Origin: an uncultured Clostridia bacterium
Lineage (GTDB): Bacteria > Bacillota > Clostridia > Oscillospirales > Butyricicoccaceae
Assembly (NCBI GenBank): GCA_944375715.1
Contig: CALWAP010000002.1
Location: 62,001-126,000 of the forward strand
DNA length: 64,000 nt
Direction of reading: 5' to 3'
Shown one piece after another: positions 43,025 to 50,859 of the stretch. Below the pieces are notes generated by a model, which did not search any database, was not told the origin of the DNA, and saw only the letters and a list, made by a program, of their open reading frames with translations. The translations under genes were made by a program, and so were the position numbers. The first letter of the stretch is position 1. Each line of letters starts with the position of its first letter.

Positions 43025-43462
43025 TTATTTTATTCTGGCTTCGGGCATGAGTTCCTCGGAAACCACAGTCAGCATTTCCTTAAACTTTTCAATGTCTTCC
43101 TTTGAAAATCTGTCACGCATTCGCTGTGCCACTACTTCTATATACTCCTCGTTTATAGTATAGACCTTCTTAAACTTATCGGTCACACGCAGATGATATT
43201 CCCTCCTATCGATGTCAGAAGGTATCTTCTCCACATAACCCTTCCTTACCAGGGACTGCACCCTGTATGAGGCATTGGGCGCCGACAGCCCCACGGTGGC
43301 GGCAAACTCCCCGACGGTAGGGTTTCCAAGGGCATATATCACCTCAGCAGCCAGCGCTTCCATTACCGACATGTCGGCCTGTTCTTTTCCCAGCGACGCA
43401 AAGATATGACGGTAAAAGTGCAGCTTGAATCTGTTATATACATTCTTGAAAACGCTTTGCAT
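43025..43462 (-). CDS. MarR-family transcriptional regulator, FabT-like context
   Basis: This 145-residue winged-helix protein has the helix-turn-helix at about 55-85 (TVGEFAATVGLSAPNASYRVQSLVRKGYVEK) and the wing DRREYHLRVT. The start is ATG 43462 with GGGGAGGG upstream; the longer frame adds eight residues without need. It precedes degV on the same transcript. Since DegV proteins bind fatty acids, a FabT-like role in fatty-acid control is plausible but not shown. Direct repeats at its own promoter may be its operator. Confidence 0.85.
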   Translation of the reverse strand: MQSVFKNVYNRFKLHFYRHIFASLGKEQADMSVMEALAAEVIYALGNPTVGEFAATVGLSAPNASYRVQSLVRKGYVEKIPSDIDRREYHLRVTDKFKKVYTINEEYIEVVAQRMRDRFSKEDIEKFKEMLTVVSEELMPEARIK

Positions 43463-43490
43463 CGTCGGCCCTCCCCGATATTTCAAATTT

Positions 43491-43528
43491 TTTATTTAAA
43501 ATTTTTTATTTAAAACTTTTTATTTAAA
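43491..43528 (-). promoter_or_regulatory. Three 14-bp direct repeats downstream of the marR-degV promoter
   Basis: TTTATTTAAA (plus-strand reading) occurs at 43491, 43505 and 43519 with an exact 14-base period, inside AT-rich sequence between the -10 box and the marR start. The position suits an operator that blocks transcription when bound. Confidence 0.5.
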
Positions 43529-43541
43529 ATAATTTAAGTAA

Positions 43542-43569
43542 ATGATACCACAAAAACACGGTTTGTCAA
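43542..43569 (-). promoter_or_regulatory. Promoter of marR-degV
   Basis: On the minus strand TTGACA, a 16-base spacer and TATCAT with a TGG extension. Confidence 0.65.
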
Positions 43570-43585
43570 GAAATATCTTTACAGT

Positions 43586-43617
43586 AAAAAAACACCCGGG
43601 AAGACCCGGGTATTTTT
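43586..43617 (-). terminator. Terminator of the M20 tandem operon
   Basis: Read on the minus strand, ACCCGGG and CCCGGGT pair around TCTT and are followed by seven T residues. Confidence 0.85.
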
Positions 43618-43635
43618 TATTTAACTCTTTTTAAC

Positions 43636-43763
43636 ATCATGCTGCGCCCTTGGCGCAGGCTCGCTTTGCTCGCAAAGCCAATCTCCCTTAAAAATCCTTG
43701 CCCTTCTGGAGGCCGCACCACTTTGTCAGGTACTCCTCTTTGGTCATGGGAGCCTTGAAATTG
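43636..43763. repeat. Direct repeat copy A (128 bp) downstream of the M20 tandem
   Basis: This 128-bp segment closely matches 43828-43955, offset by 192 bases. It includes the hairpin element GCTTTGC/GCAAAGC and the last 24 codons of an M20 gene. Confidence 0.85.
43688..43762 (-). pseudogene. 3'-terminal remnant of an M20 amidohydrolase gene
   Basis: On the minus strand this encodes NFKAPMTKEEYLTKWCGLQ and then KGKDF with a stop, which is the exact C-terminal motif of the two neighbouring M20 genes. Nothing homologous lies upstream. The LTKWCGL spelling matches the 43880-45205 gene rather than the other paralog (LTQWCGL), so the fragment derives from the former. It has no start codon or ribosome binding site of its own and is not expected to be translated. 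Confidence 0.8.
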
Positions 43764-43801
43764 TTTCCCCGCTTTTGGCGGGGGCCCCTTTTCATTTAAT
43801 A

Positions 43802-43830
43802 GATTTGGGGCGACTTAATCGCCCCAAATC
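43802..43830. repeat. Perfect 12-bp inverted repeat after the M20 gene
   Basis: GATTTGGGGCGA and TCGCCCCAAATC pair around CTTAA. There is no T-run. It separates the remnant from the intact gene. Confidence 0.8.
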
Positions 43831-43955
43831 ATGCTGCGCTTTTAGCGCAGGCTCGCTTTGCTCGCAAAGCCAATTCCCTTTAAAAATCCTTGCCCTTTTC
43901 CAAACCGCACCACTTTGTCAGGTACTCCTCTTTGGTCATGGGAGCCTTGAAATTG
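43828..43955. repeat. Direct repeat copy B (128 bp) covering the M20 gene 3' end
   Basis: This is the partner of the segment at 43636-43763. It includes the intact stop region of the 43880-45205 gene, and is presumably the source copy of the duplication. Confidence 0.85.
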
Positions 43956-45205
43956 GCTTTTACATTAAGGGCCTTTTCGGCACCATTAGCCAGAAGGTCG
44001 ATAGCTGTACAGACAAGGGTCTTGGCAGCGTTGAGATATGCCAGCTCGGGCTTGGCTATCTCGTAATCCGAGCTGTGGCCGATACCCCTGGCCCCGCCTA
44101 TATTCATATGGACAACAGGCATGATAACCGATACATCAGAAGCATCTGTCGAACCGCCAGAGCCGTTGCGCTTGCAGTTCTCAGCACCGAATATCTCCAC
44201 AAGGTTCTGATAAACGACATCCTTGAGCTCCTCGCTCTCGAAGGGGATAATATAGCCGGGAAGCTGAGTGATAATGCACTTTGCGCCCAAAGCATAAGCA
44301 CCGGCCTGTAAAGCCCTGTCAACCTTTGCGGAAGCGTCCAGAACGGCATCTACCGAAAGGCCCCTGACATATGTCTCTATCCTGACATCGGCAGGAACGA
44401 CATTTACAAGATCGCCGCCCTTGGTAATGATAGGATGGACTCTGATGGTGTCCTTATCCTGGAAAGTCTCGCGGTTGGCGTCGATGGCGGCCAGGCCTAT
44501 CTGCGCGGCCTTAAGGGCGTTAATACCCTGATGAGGCGCGGCAGCGTGGGATTCTTTGCCGATATACTGAATCATCTTACCGATAAAGCCCATGCCCGTA
44601 CCGCCGGCATCAGCCTTGATGGGATTGGGGTCTTCGTTTTCGGTAGTGCGGGTATGCTGCATTATCATCATGTCGACATTGTCAAAAAGACCCAGGCGTA
44701 TGAACTCCTGCTTGCCGCCCATCAGTTTGACAGTGCCCTGCTCGATAAGGTTCTTGCGGTACTCCAGCTCGACAAACTCCTCGGCAGGAACATGCATAAG
44801 TGTGATGTCACCGTCAAGGTTCTCCATAATGCCGGGGGTTTTAAGGGCATAGGCTACGCCTATAACCGAAGCCGCCTGAGCGAAATGTCCGCAGGAATGG
44901 GCAGCTCCCGTTTCGGGATCTGCACAGGGATGGCCAGGTGCCACAACGGCGTCCAGCTCGCCCATAATAGCCAGATTGACCTTATGGTCACGGCCCCTAA
45001 CGGGAGTAACTATACCTGTAACGGCGTGGCCATCTGTGTATTCATATCCAAGCTCATCCAACACAGCCTTTATTTTGGCAGCGGTCTTGAACTCTTTGTA
45101 ACCCAGCTCTGGCTCCCTGAAAATCGATTCGCCCAAAGCAATTATTTTATCGGCATTCCGGTCAATGGTTTGGCATGCCGCCTTTTTCATTTCCTGAACA
45201 GTCAT
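43880..45205 (-). CDS. M20-family amidohydrolase, AbgB-like, tandem copy 2
   Basis: This 441-residue M20 protein has the ligand motif GAAHSCGHFAQAAS (near 103), MHVPAEEFVELEYR with the catalytic Glu pair, the lid motif GKESHAAAPHQGINAL (near 215), GSGGSTDASDVS and a late GGARGIGHSSDYEI. The pattern resembles the p-aminobenzoyl-glutamate hydrolase subunit AbgB and related amidohydrolases; the substrate is unknown. It is about four-fifths identical by eye to the upstream paralog. Ribosome binding site AAAGGGGA. It lies 66 bases downstream of the paralog on the same strand, with a GC-rich hairpin between them. Confidence 0.88.
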   Translation of the reverse strand: MTVQEMKKAACQTIDRNADKIIALGESIFREPELGYKEFKTAAKIKAVLDELGYEYTDGHAVTGIVTPVRGRDHKVNLAIMGELDAVVAPGHPCADPETGAAHSCGHFAQAASVIGVAYALKTPGIMENLDGDITLMHVPAEEFVELEYRKNLIEQGTVKLMGGKQEFIRLGLFDNVDMMIMQHTRTTENEDPNPIKADAGGTGMGFIGKMIQYIGKESHAAAPHQGINALKAAQIGLAAIDANRETFQDKDTIRVHPIITKGGDLVNVVPADVRIETYVRGLSVDAVLDASAKVDRALQAGAYALGAKCIITQLPGYIIPFESEELKDVVYQNLVEIFGAENCKRNGSGGSTDASDVSVIMPVVHMNIGGARGIGHSSDYEIAKPELAYLNAAKTLVCTAIDLLANGAEKALNVKANFKAPMTKEEYLTKWCGLEKGKDF

Positions 45206-45226
45206 ATATTTTCCCCTTTCATAATT

Positions 45227-45252
45227 TTCGGGGCGGCGCTCGCCGCCCCGAA
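45227..45252. repeat. Perfect 12-bp GC-rich inverted repeat between the tandem M20 genes
   Basis: TTCGGGGCGGCG and CGCCGCCCCGAA pair around CT, just upstream of the ribosome binding site of the second gene. There is no T-run, so it is more likely an RNA stability or processing element than a terminator. Confidence 0.75.
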
Positions 45253-45271
45253 TGAAATTATTCTATTTCCT

Positions 45272-46603
45272 TTAAAAATCCTTGCCCTTTTCCAGGCCGC
45301 ACCACTGTGTCAGATACTCTTCCTTGGTCATGGGCGCCTTAAAATTGGCTTTGACATTAAGAGCCTTCTCAGCGCCGTTGGCCAGAAGGTCAATAGCTGT
45401 GCAGGCCATTATCTTGGCTGCGGCTATAACCGCGATATCAGGACGCTTGATCTGGTAATCGGCACCGTGTCCTACGCCGCAAGCTCCGCCTATCCTCATA
45501 TGAACAACAGGCATGATGTTGGAAACATCAGATGCATCGGTAGAACCGCCGGGGCCATTGCGGTGGCAGTTGTCCTTGCCCAGAACATAAACCAGATTAT
45601 CATAAACGACATCCTTAAGTTCCTCGCTCTCAAAGGGGCACATATATCCCGGGAGCTGGGTAATGATGCACTTTGCGCCCAAAGCGTAAGCGCCGGCCTG
45701 CAAGGCCCTGTCTACCTTTTCAGACGCATCGAAAATAGCCTGTGTATTGCTGCCCCTGACATAGGTTTCGATCCTGACATCGGCGGGAACGACATTGACA
45801 AGGTCGCCGCCCTTGGTGATGATGGGATGAACCCTGATGGTATCCTTATCCTGGAAGGTCTCACGGTTGGCGTCAATAGCGGCCAGGCCTATCTGGGCGG
45901 CCTTGAGGGCATTGATGCCCTGGTGAGGCGCGGCGGCATGGGATTCCTTGCCTATGTACTGAATAAGCTTACCGACAAATCCCTTGCCGACAGCACCGCC
46001 GGCGTTGCCCTTGCTCCATTCTTCGGCCCCTTCATTCTCAGTAACCGATGTATGCTGCATTATCATCATGTCAATGTTGTCCATAAGGCCCAGGCGGATA
46101 AACTCCTGCTTGCCGCCGAACAGCTTTATGACGCCCTGCTCTTTAAGGCTCTGGCGATATTCCAGCTCGACAAATTCCTCGGAAGGCACATGCATAAGGG
46201 TGATATCGCCGTCAAGGTTCTCCATAATTCCGGGAGCCTTCAAAGCGGCAGCAACACCTATGACCGAAGTGGCCTGGGCCGAATGGCCACAGGAATGGGC
46301 AGCGCCTGTTACAGGATCAGCCTTGGGGTGTCCGGCAACAATAACGGCATCCAGCTCGCCCATAATTGCCAGATTGATCTTATGATCACGGCCCTTGACA
46401 GGAGTGATTATACCTGTTACCGCATGGCCGTCGGTGTATTCATATCCAAGTTCATCCAAAGCAGCCTTTATCTTTGCCGCCGTTTTGAACTCTTTATAGC
46501 CCAACTCGGGCTCGTTGAAGATCGACTCCTGAAGGGCGATCAGCTTATCGGCGTAATTGTCTATGGCCTCGCATGCTGCTTTTTTCATTTCGGCTACATT
46601 CAT
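45272..46603 (-). CDS. M20-family amidohydrolase, AbgB-like, tandem copy 1
   Basis: This is the 443-residue paralog of the next gene downstream. It has the same motifs: GAAHSCGHSAQATS, MHVPSEEFVELEYR, GKESHAAAPHQGINAL, GPGGSTDASDVSNIM and GGACGVGHGADYQI. The two differ mainly in the middle (a VTENEGAEEW insertion here) and in the metal-loop neighbours, so substrates may have diverged. AAGGAGGC precedes ATG 46603, and a good promoter lies about 50 bases further up. It is the first gene of the two-gene operon. Confidence 0.88.
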   Translation of the reverse strand: MNVAEMKKAACEAIDNYADKLIALQESIFNEPELGYKEFKTAAKIKAALDELGYEYTDGHAVTGIITPVKGRDHKINLAIMGELDAVIVAGHPKADPVTGAAHSCGHSAQATSVIGVAAALKAPGIMENLDGDITLMHVPSEEFVELEYRQSLKEQGVIKLFGGKQEFIRLGLMDNIDMMIMQHTSVTENEGAEEWSKGNAGGAVGKGFVGKLIQYIGKESHAAAPHQGINALKAAQIGLAAIDANRETFQDKDTIRVHPIITKGGDLVNVVPADVRIETYVRGSNTQAIFDASEKVDRALQAGAYALGAKCIITQLPGYMCPFESEELKDVVYDNLVYVLGKDNCHRNGPGGSTDASDVSNIMPVVHMRIGGACGVGHGADYQIKRPDIAVIAAAKIMACTAIDLLANGAEKALNVKANFKAPMTKEEYLTQWCGLEKGKDF

Positions 46604-46654
46604 TTTAACTGCCTCCTTTTTTCTATGTGGGACATGACCGCCCCTATTGTTCTG

Positions 46655-46683
46655 ATTGTAGCAAGTTAAGCAGATTATTTCAA
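46655..46683 (-). promoter_or_regulatory. Promoter of the M20 tandem operon
   Basis: On the minus strand TTGAAA, a 17-base spacer and TACAAT. Confidence 0.7.
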
Positions 46684-46759
46684 TATTTCAGTCCGCAAAA
46701 GCGAAATATTGTATAACCTTACAAAAAGAGGCTTCATTTTTTGGTCAATCGGCGGGTAT

Positions 46760-46790
46760 AAAAAACGCGGCGGGAAGCATTCCCGCCGCG
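46760..46790 (-). terminator. Terminator of the M14-SLH gene
   Basis: On the minus strand CGCGGCGGGAA and TTCCCGCCGCG pair around a three-base loop and are followed by six T residues. Confidence 0.9.
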
Positions 46791-46807
46791 GAAAAATATT
46801 TTTTCAG

Positions 46808-49800
46808 TTATTCAACATCCAGATACCTTATCAGCATAGCTGCCGCTTCGGCGCGGGTAGCTGTGCCGGCGGGATCAAGCATGTTATTGTCCTTACCGTT
46901 CAGGACGCCGTTCATCGTGCACCAGCAGATGGCCTCGTATGCGTACTCGGCAACATCCGCGCTGTCGGCATACTCAAGCTGGAAAGCCCATGCGCCTTCA
47001 AAGCCCTTGCCTTCGCTCTGGGCGTACCTGTAAAGCATGGCTGCGACTTCCTGACGCTTGATAAGCTGGTTGGGAGCAAACTCAGTCTCGCTGACACCAT
47101 TTACGATGCCCTCAGACACGGCCCAATCAACAGCATCGGTATACCATGTGTCGGAAGCAACATCTGTGAACTCAGCCTTCTTCTCGGCCTCGGGAGTACC
47201 GGCAGCCCTGTGCAGGATGGTTACGAACATAGCCCTTGTGATATTGCCGTTGGGGTCAAGTTCGGTTTCGCTGACGCCGTTCATAAGGCCGGAGCTGACA
47301 GCTTCGTCCATAATGGCATAATACCAGGCGCTGCTATCGACATCTTCAAAATCAGAAATGGAGATCTTGCCTTCACCATCATCCGGGTCGGTAACCGAAG
47401 GCTTGCTTGTGCCAGAACCGGAGCCACTGCCCGAGCTGCTGTCGTCGTCATCGCTGTCATCGGAGGTAGCGGGGACATAATCCTCACCCAGCAGGCTGGA
47501 GAATGCGAAGTTGCTTATATAAGCATACTCATCACGCTGATGGACCTTGTGGGTCAGAGAGTTGGCAAAGAGAACAATATTGACTTCGTTGCCGTCCTTA
47601 TCCTCGCCCTCATAGGCGATGCCCTGTACCGAATTGTTAAGCAGAGCCTCGCTGGCGGCAGCCTGAACCTCACTTATTGAAGGAATAAAGCCTTCCATGG
47701 GTTCCTTGGTGCCGTCCATCTGAACCAGGACCTGAGCGCCTTCAGGGATAGCCGTAAAGTAACCTGCGCCATATCCGTAAAGAACATCATCGCCCTCGGT
47801 CACATAGCTCGAGTTGACCATTGCAGTGTTCGGATATGTTACAAAGCCAAGGCAGTCCATGCCGCCGGAAACAGAGTTCCTTACCAACTCGGCACCAAGA
47901 AGGGTGCTCCTTGTAGCGCTGCTGCCGTAACCTATATAAGGCGTGCCGTTCTGGACTGCCGTCAAAGCATCACCCGAAAGTGCGCTGGCGCCCATAACCA
48001 ATGTTGCCTCAGAAGGATCGTCGGTAGTTGCAAAATTCATGAGCTCAGCGGCTATGCGGTCATAGTTCCAATTGGCGTTGCTGACCCTGGAACTCCAAAT
48101 AAAACCAGCGGTGCTGGGAGCAGAAGCGCCGGTTATATAAACAACGGGAGCTTCTGTTATGACCTTGGAAGCGGGAACCTTGGACGCAGATACGCCGGTA
48201 GCCGACAGAACATATTCGGAATCGACGGTCTTGTAATCGGCATAAGAGCATACGAAATCGCCATAGTACTCGCTTTCCTCATCGGTTACCATAGCAACTG
48301 TCTTGCCGCTCTGGAGAAGGGCGTTGACAGCAGCTGTGGAATCTTCGGAAACATTGGAAATTATGACCTGAGCACCCTGTGTGCCTGTGAAATAGGATCC
48401 CTGGTCTTCAAGGTAAGCAAGGCAGTCTTCATAGTCCATAAACTCGCCGCAGACAGCCTCAATAGCCTCATAATCGGCGGGCTTTGCAACCGTGACCATA
48501 TCAAAGCCGCGGGTCTCGTTAAAAGCAGTTATACCTTCAGAATAAAGATCGGTCCAATTCTGTATCAGTGTACCGTCGTACAGAGCACCATTGGCGACCG
48601 AACGCTTGGCCTGATACATGGAGACTATCATCGTTCCCTCAGGATAGGTGACGCCGTCAAGGGTGAACTCATCTTCGGTGACAAGGATCTTGACGTCGTT
48701 GCGGGACAGCCACTCCATCATGTCATAGGCGGCCTGCAGGTTCTGCTGGTTTGCGCCATCCATGGGGATTATATAGCACTCGGGATAGAAGTTGCCGTTT
48801 TCGCCTTCGCCGTCATATTCGGGACGGAAAAGTTCTGTTTCTGCACCCTCGGTATCCTTCTGATCGGCAAACCACTGTCCGACCAGCTCATATGCATTGG
48901 AATTAAAGTTTTCTACACCGCGCTCAAAAATCTCGGTCTGGCTTATAAGGTAGCTTTCCTTATTCTGGGCTATGAAATCACTCTGGCCCAGGCTGCCGTA
49001 CATAACCAGGTCGGCGCCGGCATCATTGTAACCGGGCAGTTCGACCGTGTAGGCTACCGTGCCCTGAAGCATGGCAAACTGCGGGGTATAGGAGGTGGAC
49101 ATGTCATCCCAGGGGGACCAGGCCGCACCGCCTTCGCCATCGCTGTAAAGATAGTCGCGCATCGGGGTCACATAGCTGTTATACATCGTATTGTTGGCAA
49201 CGGCTGCAATTCCCAAAGCCACGCCGCCATCCATAAGATGCTCGGACAGAAGGTCATATTCAAAGTTGGGCTCGTGAGGAGGCGAGCAGGGCTCTACCTG
49301 GAAAGCTGTGACCCTGCCGTGGAACTCCGTAAGGGAAACAGGATTGAAGGTAGCTATCAGCTTCTGCATGTTCTGGGTCTCGGCCGTTGTCTGGAAGGAG
49401 TTGTCACGGTTAAGATCATAGCCGTTGGAAGCTGTACGGGTCATATACATACGGCCCTCGACATTCTCTTCGGGGACAAGGATCAGGAAAATGCTGTCAA
49501 GCATCGTGTCGATGTTTAATGTCTCGACTTCCATCTCATAGTATTTGTCAAGATCTACTACGCCGGACTTGCCGTTGCCTGCCTGCAGGAAGCCAAGGTA
49601 CTGATCTTCATACTCGCCGTTTTCATCCTTGATAAGGTCGGGAACGACGACTTCCCTGCTCTGCAGCTCGCTTTCAAGCTGTGCCTTTCCGTCTTCGGTA
49701 AAGCCGGTCAGCTTATTGTAATCAATGCTGCCGCTTTCGGAAGCAGCCGTTTCAAGCACCAGCCACGCAAAATCCATTATGCCGTCAGGAGCCGCGGCCT

Positions 49801-50683
49801 CGTTGGAATGGATGTTGGAGAACATGACAGGGACCTGAAGATCGTCATAAACGCCTGCCTCGATGTCCGCAAGCACCTGTGTGGGGTTTGTCTCGGCCAG
49901 CTCGGTGAACTCGAGCCATTCGGTGACAGTGCTTTCATCATCGGCAATGATGATATAGGGCATATCAAGAGAGTCATAAATATCGCCCGTCGACTGACCC
50001 ATCGAATATTTTTCAACAAACAGGTTTGTGTTTTCAGCTGCGAAATCTACCATCTCATCCAGCTGCTCGTATATTTCGCCCATCGTGTGATAGCTGTCAT
50101 AGGGCACTACCTTTACGGGTACAGAGCCTATAACTTCTTCACCCTGCACAGCGGTCAGATTAAAATAGCCGCAATCGTCCAGATAGGAGCCGCCGTTGGA
50201 ATGAGGCGCGCTGTAATCAGGATAATCAGGATAATCAGGATTATTACTGCTGTAATAAAAATAGCAGATATTCGAGAATGTGACGGTCAGGTAATTCTGT
50301 CCGTTATCTTCCTCGGTATCGGTCGTGATATTCTGGAAGAGGGGGGCACCGTTACCGGCTTCCCACTCGCTGAGGGCGCCGCCCTCATGCTGATTGGGGT
50401 AAAGCTCGGGATCGACATAGAACTTATCTTCATCGCGGGTAAGCTCCCATGTGATTCCTTCTGTATTTTCAATGGCTTCCTCCACGGGGATCATGGCCTT
50501 GAAAGAACGCTCCTCGGTCAGGGATATCATATCCTCGCCGTTTTCGGAGGTGTTCTCAAAGGTCGCGACCGCTTCCGCCGCCTGCACATTTAAAACAGGC
50601 ATCAGCGGGAGAAGGAAAGCCGCAGCCAAAAGCAGCGACATGACCTTCGCTCCGTTGGCCTTGATCTTTTTCTTCAAGATCAT
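46808..50683 (-). CDS. Secreted M14-family zinc carboxypeptidase with three S-layer homology domains
   Basis: This very large exported protein (1291 residues) has a signal peptide ending near VLNVQAAEA and an N-terminal beta-rich region with a short NPDYPDYPDYS repeat (near 150). An M14 peptidase domain follows with zinc ligands NIHSNE (near 290), DLNRDN (near 435), TEFHG (near 460) and the catalytic Glu of VELPG (near 570). A long second module is followed by a Ser/Asp/Gly linker (SDDDDSSSGSGSGSG). Three SLH repeats (about 1110-1290) should bind it to the cell wall. It probably releases C-terminal amino acids from external peptides. ATG 50683 follows AAGGAG. Confidence 0.9.
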   Translation of the reverse strand: MILKKKIKANGAKVMSLLLAAAFLLPLMPVLNVQAAEAVATFENTSENGEDMISLTEERSFKAMIPVEEAIENTEGITWELTRDEDKFYVDPELYPNQHEGGALSEWEAGNGAPLFQNITTDTEEDNGQNYLTVTFSNICYFYYSSNNPDYPDYPDYSAPHSNGGSYLDDCGYFNLTAVQGEEVIGSVPVKVVPYDSYHTMGEIYEQLDEMVDFAAENTNLFVEKYSMGQSTGDIYDSLDMPYIIIADDESTVTEWLEFTELAETNPTQVLADIEAGVYDDLQVPVMFSNIHSNEAAAPDGIMDFAWLVLETAASESGSIDYNKLTGFTEDGKAQLESELQSREVVVPDLIKDENGEYEDQYLGFLQAGNGKSGVVDLDKYYEMEVETLNIDTMLDSIFLILVPEENVEGRMYMTRTASNGYDLNRDNSFQTTAETQNMQKLIATFNPVSLTEFHGRVTAFQVEPCSPPHEPNFEYDLLSEHLMDGGVALGIAAVANNTMYNSYVTPMRDYLYSDGEGGAAWSPWDDMSTSYTPQFAMLQGTVAYTVELPGYNDAGADLVMYGSLGQSDFIAQNKESYLISQTEIFERGVENFNSNAYELVGQWFADQKDTEGAETELFRPEYDGEGENGNFYPECYIIPMDGANQQNLQAAYDMMEWLSRNDVKILVTEDEFTLDGVTYPEGTMIVSMYQAKRSVANGALYDGTLIQNWTDLYSEGITAFNETRGFDMVTVAKPADYEAIEAVCGEFMDYEDCLAYLEDQGSYFTGTQGAQVIISNVSEDSTAAVNALLQSGKTVAMVTDEESEYYGDFVCSYADYKTVDSEYVLSATGVSASKVPASKVITEAPVVYITGASAPSTAGFIWSSRVSNANWNYDRIAAELMNFATTDDPSEATLVMGASALSGDALTAVQNGTPYIGYGSSATRSTLLGAELVRNSVSGGMDCLGFVTYPNTAMVNSSYVTEGDDVLYGYGAGYFTAIPEGAQVLVQMDGTKEPMEGFIPSISEVQAAASEALLNNSVQGIAYEGEDKDGNEVNIVLFANSLTHKVHQRDEYAYISNFAFSSLLGEDYVPATSDDSDDDDSSSGSGSGSGTSKPSVTDPDDGEGKISISDFEDVDSSAWYYAIMDEAVSSGLMNGVSETELDPNGNITRAMFVTILHRAAGTPEAEKKAEFTDVASDTWYTDAVDWAVSEGIVNGVSETEFAPNQLIKRQEVAAMLYRYAQSEGKGFEGAWAFQLEYADSADVAEYAYEAICWCTMNGVLNGKDNNMLDPAGTATRAEAAAMLIRYLDVE
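50214..50240. repeat. Three copies of a 9-bp tandem repeat inside the M14-SLH gene
   Basis: TAATCAGGA occurs three times in a row. On the coding strand it gives the PDY repeat, and the in-frame period of nine bases allows copy-number change without frameshift. Confidence 0.9.
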
Positions 50684-50709
50684 TTCTTTCACTCCTTATC
50701 ATAATTTGA

Positions 50710-50743
50710 CGAATAAATAACCGTATTTGAGAATATTTATTCG
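50710..50743. repeat. Inverted repeat at the transcription start of the M14-SLH gene
   Basis: CGAATAAATA and TATTTATTCG are separated by 14 bases, immediately downstream of the -10 box. It could be an operator or a 5' mRNA hairpin. Confidence 0.6.
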
Positions 50744-50752
50744 TGTGATTGC

Positions 50753-50781
50753 ATTATATCACCCGGCTTTGAGAAATGCAA
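50753..50781 (-). promoter_or_regulatory. Promoter of the M14-SLH gene, extended -10
   Basis: On the minus strand TTGCAT, a 17-base spacer and TATAAT with a TGA extension. Confidence 0.7.
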
Positions 50782-50816
50782 CAAAAATATGAACAATTTT
50801 TTTCCGCTAAATAAAC

Positions 50817-50854
50817 AAAAAAGTGCGGCTTTACAAAAAGTAAAGCCGCACTTT
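50817..50854 (-). terminator. Terminator of the PepT-like gene
   Basis: A perfect 15-bp stem (AAAGTGCGGCTTTAC and its complement) has a five-base loop, with T residues following on the minus strand. Confidence 0.85.
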
Positions 50855-50859
50855 GAATT

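Noticed and set aside
43491-43528. Short phased repeats considered as a CRISPR remnant
   Set aside because: Units are only 14 bases with no spacers, and they sit under a promoter. An operator is more likely.
44435-46669. 744-codon open frame on the plus strand opposite the tandem M20 genes
   Set aside because: It is antisense to two well-supported genes with complete catalytic motifs, and its apparent repeats simply mirror the two paralogs.
50214-50240. Tandem 9-bp repeats considered as a mobile or CRISPR-like element
   Set aside because: They are in frame inside the M14-SLH coding sequence and encode a PDY repeat.
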